A DNA stretch of 64,000 nt from assembly GCA_019118925.1 (NCBI GenBank), contig DWYC01000087.1:1-64000 (forward strand), read 5' to 3'. Origin of the DNA: Candidatus Flavonifractor intestinipullorum (GTDB lineage: Bacteria > Bacillota > Clostridia > Oscillospirales > Oscillospiraceae). Made by a program: the position numbers and the translations under genes. A model generated the notes under the pieces. The model was not told the origin of the DNA and searched no databases. It was given only the letters and a program-made list of their open reading frames with translations. The first letter of the stretch is position 1. Each line of letters starts with the position of its first letter. This document shows positions 17,298 through 24,513 of the stretch, one piece after another.

Positions 17298-17771
17298 TTG
17301 TCCATACGGGAACACATCGCCGACTGGTCCAAGGGGGACGCGATGGCCGGCCTCTGGCGTCTGTACCGCCTGCGGGAGCGGGCCGGGAATCCGCTGCTCC
17401 GGGATGTCTGGACCCTCCTGTTCAACCGCTCGGCCCGGCGGCACGGGGGGTATATCGGCCCGGGCGCGGCCATTCTGGGGGAGCCCATCCTCCCGCACGG
17501 CCTCCACGGGATCTACATCTCCCGCTATGCCGTCGTCGGGGCCCGGTGCCGGATCTACCAGAACGTCACCATCGGAGAGGTGGAGGGGAAGGCCCCCGTT
17601 ATCGGGGAGGGGTGCCTCATCGGCGCAGGCGCGGTGCTGGTGGGGGACATCCGGATCGGCGCGGACGTGAAGATCGGCGCGGGGGCGGTGGTCCATCAGG
17701 ACGTCCCGGACGGCTGCACCGTGGTGGCTCAGCCGCCCCGCATTTGGAAGAGGGGGGAAGGGCATGGATGA
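17298..17771 (+). CDS. Left-handed beta-helix acetyltransferase (serine acetyltransferase-like)
   Basis: 157 aa starting at TTG with GAGGTGAGGGAG upstream, seven bases after vanXY, and overlapping the racemase by 8 bp, so it is embedded in the van operon. Hexapeptide repeats run from about residue 52 to 145 (GPGAAILG, YISRYAVVG, IYQNVTIG, CLIGAGAVLVG, IGADVKIGAGAVV), like CysE and short sugar acetyltransferases; the N-terminal helical part is shorter than in CysE. By eye one CysE catalytic His is kept (LPHG, His67) but the second, in the DRHPKI loop, aligns with GKAPVI and is Ala, and the dyad Asp is not seen. O-acetyl-serine synthesis is therefore doubtful; the acceptor is unknown. Confidence 0.75.
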   Translation: MSIREHIADWSKGDAMAGLWRLYRLRERAGNPLLRDVWTLLFNRSARRHGGYIGPGAAILGEPILPHGLHGIYISRYAVVGARCRIYQNVTIGEVEGKAPVIGEGCLIGAGAVLVGDIRIGADVKIGAGAVVHQDVPDGCTVVAQPPRIWKRGEGHG

Positions 17772-18888
17772 GCGGAAAAGCAGAGCCTGGCGGGAGGTGG
17801 ACCTGGATGCGCTGGCCCACAATGCGCGGGCACTCCAGGCGGCCCTGGCCCCCGGCTGCCGCCTGATGGCGGTGGTCAAGGCCGACGCCTACGGACACGG
17901 GGCCCTCCCGGTGGCCCGCCGGCTGGAGCGGGAGGGGGTGGGGGCCTTTGCCGTGGCCTGCCTGGATGAGGGGCGCGCCCTGCGCCGGGCCGGAATCGGC
18001 GGGCGCATCCTGATTTTAGGCTATACGCCCCCGGAAGAAGCTGCCCGGCTGCACCGGTGGCGGCTGACGCAGACGGTGGCCGACGAAGCGCACGGGCGCG
18101 CCCTGGCCGCCCGGGGTGTGCCGCTGGAAGTACATCTGGCCCTGGACACCGGTATGCACCGCCTGGGCCTTCCGGCGGAGGACCGGGAGGCCCTCGCGCG
18201 CCTGTACCGCCTGCCCAATCTGAGCATTCGGGGCGTATTTTCCCATCTGTGCGTGTCGGACCGCCTGGATGAGGCGGCCGGCGGCTTTACACAGAAACAG
18301 CTCCAACGCTTTTACGGGGCCGTCCGCTGGCTGAAAGAACAGGGGTACGACCCGGGGGAGACCCACATTCAGGCCAGCTACGGCATCTGGAATCTGCCGC
18401 CCCAGCCCTGCGCCTGGGCCAGAGCCGGAATCGCGCTCTACGGCGCCGCCAGTGACGGCGGCCCCACCCGGCGGGCGCTGGACCTGCATCCGGTGCTCTC
18501 CCTGCGGGCCCGGGTGGCCACGGTGCGTACTCTGGCGCCGGGGGAAGGGGCCGGATACGGTCTGGCCTTCCGGGCCGGACGTCCCACCCGGCTGGCCGTG
18601 GTCACCGCCGGCTATGCCGACGGGCTGCCCCGGGCCCTTCCGCAGGGGGGCGGGGCGGTGCTGCTGGCCGGGCGGCGGTGCCCCATGGTGGGGCGTATGT
18701 GCATGGACCAGCTGCTGGTGGATGTGACCGATGTCCCGCAGGCTGCGCCGGGCGCGGTGGTTACCCTCATCGGCCGGGACGGAGCGGAGCGCATCGGTGC
18801 GGAGGAGGTGGCCGGACAGTGCGGGACCATCACCAATGAACTGCTCTCCCGGCTGGGGGCGCGGCTGCCGGTGGTGACATGCGGGTAA
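17764..18888 (+). CDS. alr: Soluble VanT-like serine/alanine racemase
   Basis: 374-residue fold-type III PLP racemase. The PLP lysine is Lys39 in VVKADAYGHG; the C-terminal Tyr-bearing segment and GRMCMDQLLVDVT are intact, and the carbonyl-binding and substrate tyrosines appear in GYGLAF and AGIALYGA. VanT of known vanG/vanC operons is a membrane protein whose C-terminal half is this racemase; here the membrane acyltransferase-like half is missing, so the product is cytosolic. Context (last gene of the operon, after ligase and carboxypeptidase) argues that it supplies D-Ser; an ordinary alanine racemase is the alternative. ATG at 17764 has GGGGGAAGGG upstream. Confidence 0.85.
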   Translation: MDERKSRAWREVDLDALAHNARALQAALAPGCRLMAVVKADAYGHGALPVARRLEREGVGAFAVACLDEGRALRRAGIGGRILILGYTPPEEAARLHRWRLTQTVADEAHGRALAARGVPLEVHLALDTGMHRLGLPAEDREALARLYRLPNLSIRGVFSHLCVSDRLDEAAGGFTQKQLQRFYGAVRWLKEQGYDPGETHIQASYGIWNLPPQPCAWARAGIALYGAASDGGPTRRALDLHPVLSLRARVATVRTLAPGEGAGYGLAFRAGRPTRLAVVTAGYADGLPRALPQGGGAVLLAGRRCPMVGRMCMDQLLVDVTDVPQAAPGAVVTLIGRDGAERIGAEEVAGQCGTITNELLSRLGARLPVVTCG

Positions 18889-18898
18889 GCGCCGCGCC

Positions 18899-20251
18899 TC
18901 ACCCGATCAGGGCCCGGCGCCGGAGGAAAAAGCAGCCCGCTCCCAGAGCGTCGGCCAAAAACCAGCCGATGGGGACCGCCCACCAGATCCCGACCACCCC
19001 TACCGCGGGCAGAGCCGAGAGGGCGTAGGCCAGAAGGACGCGGGTGCCCAGAGAGACCACCGTGAGCACCACCGACATGCCCGGACGGCCCAGGGCGCGG
19101 TAGAGCCCGTAAAAGAGGAAAAGAAGCCCGATCAGGGGATAAAAGGCCCCCTCGATGCGCAGATAGCGCACTCCCTCGGCGATGACCGCGGCCTGAGATC
19201 CCTCCGAGGGGTCCAGAAACAGGGCCATCAGCGGCCGGGCGAAGAGAACGACCGCCAGCGAGAGAACCGCCGAAAAGGACGCCGAGGCCACAACCGCCCC
19301 CCGGATCCCCGCGCGAATGCGCGCACGCTTTCCGGCGCCGGCATTTTGGGAGAGGAAGATGGAAAAGGCGTTGCCGAAATCCTGCACGGGCAGATAGGCG
19401 AAGGCGTCGATCTTGACTGCGGCGGCAAAGGCGGCCATGGTTGTGGTCCCATAGTGGTTGACCCGGCCCTGCACCGCCAGAATGCCCAGGTTCATAATGG
19501 ACTGCTGCGCACAGGTCAGGGCGGAGAAGCGGGCAATCTCCCCCACCCGGCTCAGCCGCAGCCGGAGGGCGGGGTCCCGCCGGAAGAGATGGGGAAACCG
19601 GACGCGGGCGTAAAGAGCGATGCCTACACCGGAGACATACTGGGAGATTACGGTGGCCTCCGCGGCCCCGGCCACCCCCCGGTTCAGCCCCGCCACAAAC
19701 CAGAGGTCCAGGACGATATTCAACCCCGCCGAGAGGGCCAGAAAGACCAGCGGCGCCACCGAGTTGCCCAGAGAGCGCAGGAGCGAGGCAAAAAAGTTGT
19801 AGAGGAAAATGGCAGCCATACCGGTAAAGATCACAGAGAGATACGCCCGCATCGGCTTCACCAGAACGGCGGGCGTCTGGAGGGCCCGGATGATCCAGTC
19901 CAGTCCCAACACGATGGCGAGATTCAACAGGACGGTGACGGCGGCCAGGAGCAGGAATGCGGCCGCGATTCCCTCCCGGAGGCCCCGCTCATCGCCCTGG
20001 CCGAAACGCAGGGAAAAGACCGTGCCGCTCCCCATCGCCAGCCCCAGCAGAATGGAGGTGAGAAAGGTCATCAGCGTAAAGGACGACCCCACGGCCGCCA
20101 GGGCGTCCTCCCCCAGAAAACGGCCCACAATCAGCGTATCGGCAATGTTATAGCACTGCTGCAGCAGATCGCCCAAAATCATGGGCAGGGCAAAGCGCAG
20201 CATGGTTTTCATCACGGGGCCCTGGGTCAGATCCCTCTCCATCTCACTCAC
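18899..20251 (-). CDS. MATE-family multidrug/sodium antiporter
   Basis: 450-residue membrane exporter with about 12 hydrophobic helices in two homologous halves. N-terminal MSEMERDLTQGPVMKTMLRFALPMILGDLLQQCYNIADTLIVGRFLG-like opening (read in short blocks) is typical of Firmicute MATE proteins of the DinF/NorM group. Such proteins expel cationic drugs or metabolites with Na+ or H+ influx. It converges on the racemase with a gap of only 10 bp and no terminator between. It has its own strong promoter at 20281-20310. Confidence 0.9.
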   Translation of the reverse strand: MSEMERDLTQGPVMKTMLRFALPMILGDLLQQCYNIADTLIVGRFLGEDALAAVGSSFTLMTFLTSILLGLAMGSGTVFSLRFGQGDERGLREGIAAAFLLLAAVTVLLNLAIVLGLDWIIRALQTPAVLVKPMRAYLSVIFTGMAAIFLYNFFASLLRSLGNSVAPLVFLALSAGLNIVLDLWFVAGLNRGVAGAAEATVISQYVSGVGIALYARVRFPHLFRRDPALRLRLSRVGEIARFSALTCAQQSIMNLGILAVQGRVNHYGTTTMAAFAAAVKIDAFAYLPVQDFGNAFSIFLSQNAGAGKRARIRAGIRGAVVASASFSAVLSLAVVLFARPLMALFLDPSEGSQAAVIAEGVRYLRIEGAFYPLIGLLFLFYGLYRALGRPGMSVVLTVVSLGTRVLLAYALSALPAVGVVGIWWAVPIGWFLADALGAGCFFLRRRALIG

Positions 20252-20280
20252 CTGAATTTCCGGTTGAAAGTTTCGGATGT

Positions 20281-20310
20281 ATTATAAGGGGAAAGAAAAC
20301 TAATTGTCAA
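20281..20310 (-). promoter_or_regulatory. Sigma-A promoter for the MATE gene
   Basis: Minus strand TTGACA (20310-20305), 18 bp, TATAAT (20286-20281); both hexamers perfect. Confidence 0.8.
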
Positions 20311-20346
20311 TGCGGAGGGGGGAAGCGCCCCCGGCTCGGAAAAGCT

Positions 20347-20383
20347 CCGCCCGCCCCGGGAATCTCCCGGGGCGGGCGGTTTT
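20347..20383. terminator. Bidirectional hairpin terminator after the second kinase
   Basis: 14-bp perfect stem CCGCCCGCCCCGGG with loop AATCT; TTTT follows on the plus strand and AGCTTTT on the minus strand, so it can end the histidine kinase transcript and shield the MATE promoter. Confidence 0.75.
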
Positions 20384-20384
20384 C

Positions 20385-22538
20385 TCAGGGGGCGGGGGAG
20401 GGGCTGGAGTCCTCCAGGGCAAGGGGCTCCGGTCCGGTCCCGTCGGGGGGCGTCTCCGGCGGAGCGGCGGGGAGGGAGACGACGGCTTTGAACAGATCTC
20501 CGTCGATCTCCAGGCGGAAGTTCCCGCCCTGGAGGTCGGTGAGGCTGCGGGCGATGGAGAGCCCCAGGCCGGAGCCCTCGGTGGAGCGGGCGGAATCCCC
20601 CCGGACAAAGCGCTCCATAAGCTGCTCGGGAGAGACGTTCAGGGGAGCGCGGGAGACGTTTTTGACCGTCAGGATGACGGACCCGTCCCAGCGCTCCAAG
20701 CTCAGGTATACCCGGGTTCCGGACAGGGCGTACTTGCAGCAGTTGCCCAGCAGATTGTCCATCACCCGCCACAGGTGCCGTCCGTCGGCCAGGACGGCGC
20801 AGGACTCCGGCGGGAGCGAGGCCACCGGCGTCAGGCCGCTGCGCTGAAAACGGTCCTCGTACTCGCCCAGGGCCTGGGTCAGAAGCTGCGCGAAGTCCAG
20901 CCGTTCCAGGTGGACGGGCAGTACGCCCGTAGAGGCTTTGGAGGCTTCCACCAGATCCTCCGTGAGTTTTTTCAGCCGCTGGGACTTGCGCTCCAGCACC
21001 TCCAGATACTCCCGGGCGGCCGGATCGTCGAGGCGGGTCTTTTTCAGGAGGTCCACATAGTTGATGATGGAGGTGAGGGGGGTCTTGAGGTCGTGGGAGA
21101 CGTTGGTAATGAGCTCGGCCTTGAAGCGCTCGCTCTTCAGGCGCTCCTCCACCGCCTGGGAGATGGAACCGCCCAGATCGTTGAGCTGCTCGGCGTGCTC
21201 CCGCAGATCCCGGTACATCCCCCGGGTGTCGATGCGCTCCTCCGGATGGCCGCCCACGATGCGTGCGGTGGCCCCCCGGATGGCCCGCCACTGGCGGACC
21301 CAGCGGCACAGAGCCCAGAGGACCAGCCCCTGGTATACGGGGATCAGGAAGAAGGTGGGAGTTGTAAGAGCAGTGCCCAGAAGATAGAGCAGGAACAGCG
21401 AGACCGCCCGGCGGGTCACCGGCCAGTGCCGGGCGACCTCCCGGAAGAAGCGCCGGACCCGGGCCCACAGCCGCCAGCAGAGGGTACCCCGCAGCAGAGT
21501 ATGGCAGCGCAGGCGCACCAGTGTGGTGAGCACGCTGGCCAGGCCCAGAGCGGCGGCCAGGACGGTGACCAGAGCCAGACCCACCGCCGTGCGGAAGGTA
21601 AAGCCGTATTGATTGATATTGTAGGTGATGGGGTCTCCGGCAGCCAGAAGGCAGGAGAAAGCCAGCGCCGCCGCGCACAGATAGAGGTCATAGGGGACCC
21701 GGTCCAGCCAGGTGAGGACGATCACGTCCTCATCCGGGCGGCCGTAGGCCGCCCGGATGAGGAGCCCTAGAGACCAGACAGCCGCGGAAAGGGTGACGAG
21801 ACAGACCAGAACCAGCGGGGTGAGCCGGATCTGGAATTCATCGTAGCGGGCCTGCGCCTCCCAGAACTCATCCTGGACGGTGAGCGGGTTGGTCACCGCC
21901 GACTCCAGAACCAGACTGATGGAGTGAATCCGGCTGTCCTCCTCGCTGGAGTAACTCCAATTCTCGTCCATATAGTCGAAGTACCAGCCGTACTGCGTCC
22001 AGGTCTCTCCCCCACCGGCGGCATAGGGATCGCAGGTCAGATAAGCATCTCCCAGCCAGACCTGGAGAACGGTGTACTCGTCGTTCTCCGACCAGAAGAA
22101 ACGGTCGCTCCCGGTCAGATCCTCGCCCTGCGTGATGGTAAAGCGGCTGGTCTCCTGCGCGGAACAGTCCGACAAGTCCGCCCCGGCGGGCAGATTGCTC
22201 CGGAGCAGAGCCCCGGATTCCTCCTCCAGGAGGCGGTAGCGGTAGTTGGTACGTTCTGCCTGAAGTCCCTCCTCCGTCCGCTCCAGCAGCGTCCGCTCCA
22301 GGTAGTCCAGGTTGTCCCCCCAGCTCTCCCGCAGGGAGAGGAGGGCAATGCGCCGCACATCGTCCTCCGCCAGAACCAGGGGCGTGGAGATGCTGCCGCT
22401 CTGATAAAAATCCCCCGCCGACCACAGATCGTCCCAGTGGGCCATGAGCTGCAAGCTGGTCCAGAAGCCCAGAGAAGCGCTGACGACACAGAGGGCCGCC
22501 AGACAGAACCGGCCGAAGGAGGTCTCCCAAATACGCAT
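20385..22538 (-). CDS. Sensor histidine kinase with large external domain and multiple membrane helices
   Basis: 717-residue kinase. One helix at about 10-30, a ~200-residue extracytoplasmic sensor rich in Tyr/Trp/Asp (about 32-235), then four to five more helices (about 238-262, 283-300, 316-340, 378-395, 400-416), and a cytoplasmic HisKA/HATPase module: H box NVSHDLKTPLTSIINYV with His482, N box DNLLGNCCKYA, G box GSGLGLSIARSL. AGGAG seven bases before the ATG at 22538 fixes the start. It is paired with the response regulator 35 bp upstream. The sensor shows no family I recognise. Its position beside the S-layer modules suggests envelope sensing, which is inference. Confidence 0.88.
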   Translation of the reverse strand: MRIWETSFGRFCLAALCVVSASLGFWTSLQLMAHWDDLWSAGDFYQSGSISTPLVLAEDDVRRIALLSLRESWGDNLDYLERTLLERTEEGLQAERTNYRYRLLEEESGALLRSNLPAGADLSDCSAQETSRFTITQGEDLTGSDRFFWSENDEYTVLQVWLGDAYLTCDPYAAGGGETWTQYGWYFDYMDENWSYSSEEDSRIHSISLVLESAVTNPLTVQDEFWEAQARYDEFQIRLTPLVLVCLVTLSAAVWSLGLLIRAAYGRPDEDVIVLTWLDRVPYDLYLCAAALAFSCLLAAGDPITYNINQYGFTFRTAVGLALVTVLAAALGLASVLTTLVRLRCHTLLRGTLCWRLWARVRRFFREVARHWPVTRRAVSLFLLYLLGTALTTPTFFLIPVYQGLVLWALCRWVRQWRAIRGATARIVGGHPEERIDTRGMYRDLREHAEQLNDLGGSISQAVEERLKSERFKAELITNVSHDLKTPLTSIINYVDLLKKTRLDDPAAREYLEVLERKSQRLKKLTEDLVEASKASTGVLPVHLERLDFAQLLTQALGEYEDRFQRSGLTPVASLPPESCAVLADGRHLWRVMDNLLGNCCKYALSGTRVYLSLERWDGSVILTVKNVSRAPLNVSPEQLMERFVRGDSARSTEGSGLGLSIARSLTDLQGGNFRLEIDGDLFKAVVSLPAAPPETPPDGTGPEPLALEDSSPSPAP

Positions 22539-22573
22539 AGGCGCTCCTTTCCGGGGGAGGGGACGCCCTCTCC

Positions 22574-23275
22574 CTATTGCTTTTCCATCTTGTACCCCAG
22601 GCCCCATACGACCTTGATATAGCGGGGGTTGGCCGGGTCGATCTCGATTTTCTCCCGCAGATGGCGGATATGGACGGCCACCGTGTTCTCCGAGCCAAGA
22701 GAGGGATCGTTCCACACCTGCTCGTAGATCTGACTGGTGGAAAAGACCCGGCCCGGATGCCGGATGAGCAGCAGGAGAATGTTGTACTCCAGCGGCGTCA
22801 GGGAGACGCTCTCCCCGTCCACCGTCACCGATTTGGCCGCGTCGTCCACCGCCACGCCCCCGTTGATATAGAGAGAAGCGCTGTCCGCCGGGGTCTGCCT
22901 CCGCCCGCCCAGGGTGGTATAGCGGCGCAGCTGGCTCTTTACCCGGGCGATGACCTCCACCGGGTTAAAGGGCTTGGTGATGTAGTCGTCGGCCCCGATG
23001 TTCAGGCCCAGAATTTTGTCGCTGTCCTCGCTTTTGGCCGTGAGGAGGATGATGGGAACGTTGGTGCGCTCCCGCAGCTTGGCGGTGGCGCGGATGCCGT
23101 CCAGCCGGGGCATCATCACGTCCATGAGAATGAGCTGAATGTCCTCTTTGGCGGCTGTTTCCAGGGCCTCCTGCCCGTCGTAGGCCGCCAGAGTGCGGTA
23201 GCCCTCGCTGCCAAGATAGATCTCCAGGGCCGAGACGATGTCCCGGTCGTCGTCACAGATGAGAATGGTGTCCAT
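22574..23275 (-). CDS. OmpR/PhoB-family response regulator
   Basis: 233-residue regulator with receiver (acidic CDDD, phospho-acceptor Asp52 in LMDVMMPRLDG, ILLTAK, KPFNPVEV) and winged-helix DNA-binding domain ending VVWGLGYKMEKQ. It is the first gene of a two-gene operon with the sensor kinase. Regulators of this class bind head-to-tail half-sites one helical turn apart; four such 11-bp repeats occur before two SLH genes a few kilobases away, making those promoters plausible targets, though nothing in the sequence proves it. Confidence 0.92.
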   Translation of the reverse strand: MDTILICDDDRDIVSALEIYLGSEGYRTLAAYDGQEALETAAKEDIQLILMDVMMPRLDGIRATAKLRERTNVPIILLTAKSEDSDKILGLNIGADDYITKPFNPVEVIARVKSQLRRYTTLGGRRQTPADSASLYINGGVAVDDAAKSVTVDGESVSLTPLEYNILLLLIRHPGRVFSTSQIYEQVWNDPSLGSENTVAVHIRHLREKIEIDPANPRYIKVVWGLGYKMEKQ

Positions 23276-23302
23276 ACCCTTCCCGCCTTTCCGTCTTAGG
23301 AT

Positions 23303-23351
23303 AACATCAAAATGTTAAAAGGAGCGGCACAAGGGGTTAAGAACTCCTTAA
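23303..23351. promoter_or_regulatory. Operator-like dyads upstream of the response regulator
   Basis: Two dyads in the leader of the regulator: AACAT-CAAA-ATGTT (23303-23316) and TTAAG-AACTC-CTTAA (23337-23351). They may be binding sites for autoregulation; no clear -35/-10 pair could be fixed. Confidence 0.4.
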
Positions 23352-23474
23352 ATTCCGCCCGTACCCGCCCAGTCTACTCCTTTTCCGGGAAAAAAGCAAC
23401 GGAAAACGGCGAGCAGGGGACGGGGGCGTCCCCCGGCCCGGCGGGGAGAGGAGAAAGGTGAAGGAGGCATGGAT

Positions 23475-24431
23475 ATGGCGCAATATACCGAAAACTACAG
23501 CCTGCACCAGTGGGAGGCGGAGGACCCCTTCCTCCGCACGGATTTCAACGGGGACTTCAGCAAGATCGACGCCGCTCTGGGCCGGGCCGAGCGGGGCAGC
23601 CGGGCCAACGCCTACAACCTCTATAACCTGTTGCTCCAGAGCCAGTACGAAGGGAAATACACCGGGTATAAAAAGGCCCTTTTATTCGACGGTTTCCTGG
23701 ATGAGAGCGGCGTAAAGAGTGTGACGGCGGGTCTGGGGGTGGACGGGCCCAACCGCAGCCTGTTCCTGGACAGCACAGGTCAGGGGAACTTGGACCGGGG
23801 GCTGGGCCATGCTACCAATTCCCGGCTGCAGGCAGGCTCTTACTGGGAGGAGGAAGTGACCCCCGCCGGAAATGGAACGCTCACGGCCATTCAGCTCTAC
23901 TGCGACGGGCCGGGACGCTTTGAGCTCTATGAGGGAGAGGTGCTCCTGGACAGCGGAGCGGCCGGGGAGAACACCGAAGGCGTGGCGCTCGTTACCTTCT
24001 CTCTTTCGGCACAGTTGAGCGCAGGACGGAGCTACCGGGTGCGTTTTGTCAACTGCGCCGGCTATGCTCTGACGGTGGGCCGGGCCAGTGAGAGCGGGGG
24101 GTTCGGCTACCGGCTGTGCATTACCCCCATACAGGCCGTCAGCGGGACGCTGATCACCAAGACTCTGGCGCTGGAGAGCGCCCCGGAACAGGCGATGGCC
24201 TGGGTGCGGCACAGCGGGGGGACGGTAACGCTGGCTTTGGGGGACGGCGAGGAGGCGTGGACGCCCATGACCGCCGGGGAGGGCGGTCCGGCCACCGAAC
24301 TCAACGGCGCGGCGTGCATCGAGACGCCCTTCCGCCTGGAGAACCTGCCCGTCTTGGAGAGCCTGGCGGTGCGCCTCACCGTGGCGGGAAACAATGTGCG
24401 GGTATACGATTACGGAGTGATACTGCGGTAA
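23475..24431 (+). CDS. LHQW-family protein A, function unknown
   Basis: 318-residue protein of a family with three members in this window. Shared features: N-terminal NYSLHQWEAEDPFLRTDFN-F-KIDAALG block (residues about 8-38), YNLYNLLLQSQYEGKYTGYKK and LLFDGF (about 52-80), a beta-rich, Gly/Thr-rich middle, WVRHSGGTVTLAL near 240, and a C-terminal VYDYGVILR. No signal peptide, membrane helix or cysteine pattern is seen. AAGGAGG is seven bases before the ATG at 23475 but only one before an ATG at 23469, and 23475 gives the MAxYTxNY start of its relatives. It converges on SLH gene 1 across a shared terminator, as its two paralogues do. I do not recognise the family; the middle may be carbohydrate-binding-like. 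Confidence 0.8.
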   Translation: MAQYTENYSLHQWEAEDPFLRTDFNGDFSKIDAALGRAERGSRANAYNLYNLLLQSQYEGKYTGYKKALLFDGFLDESGVKSVTAGLGVDGPNRSLFLDSTGQGNLDRGLGHATNSRLQAGSYWEEEVTPAGNGTLTAIQLYCDGPGRFELYEGEVLLDSGAAGENTEGVALVTFSLSAQLSAGRSYRVRFVNCAGYALTVGRASESGGFGYRLCITPIQAVSGTLITKTLALESAPEQAMAWVRHSGGTVTLALGDGEEAWTPMTAGEGGPATELNGAACIETPFRLENLPVLESLAVRLTVAGNNVRVYDYGVILR

Positions 24432-24439
24432 AACATAAG

Positions 24440-24471
24440 ACCACGCCCTGGGTAAATACCCAGGGCGTGGT
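24440..24471. terminator. Shared terminator, LHQW gene A / SLH gene 1
   Basis: 15-bp perfect stem ACCACGCCCTGGGTA with a 2-base loop between convergent stops; T-rich on the plus strand (TTGCGTTT) and TCTTATGTTTT on the minus strand. Confidence 0.8.
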
Positions 24472-24513
24472 TGCGTTTATCGAGAATAAAATGGATCTGT
24501 GCTCGGTCGAGGC

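Noticed and set aside
13618..18888. VanA/VanB-type D-lactate resistance operon
   Set aside because: No VanH dehydrogenase or stand-alone VanX; the ligase omega-loop is of the D-Ser type and a racemase follows.
17764..18888. Fusion-type membrane VanT
   Set aside because: The reading frame starts directly with the racemase barrel and the upstream gene is a soluble beta-helix protein, not the membrane acyltransferase half.
13225..18900. Genomic island bounded by a duplicated tRNA-Leu 3' end
   Set aside because: No second copy of the tRNA 3' end was seen around the distal end of the van cluster, and no integrase is present.
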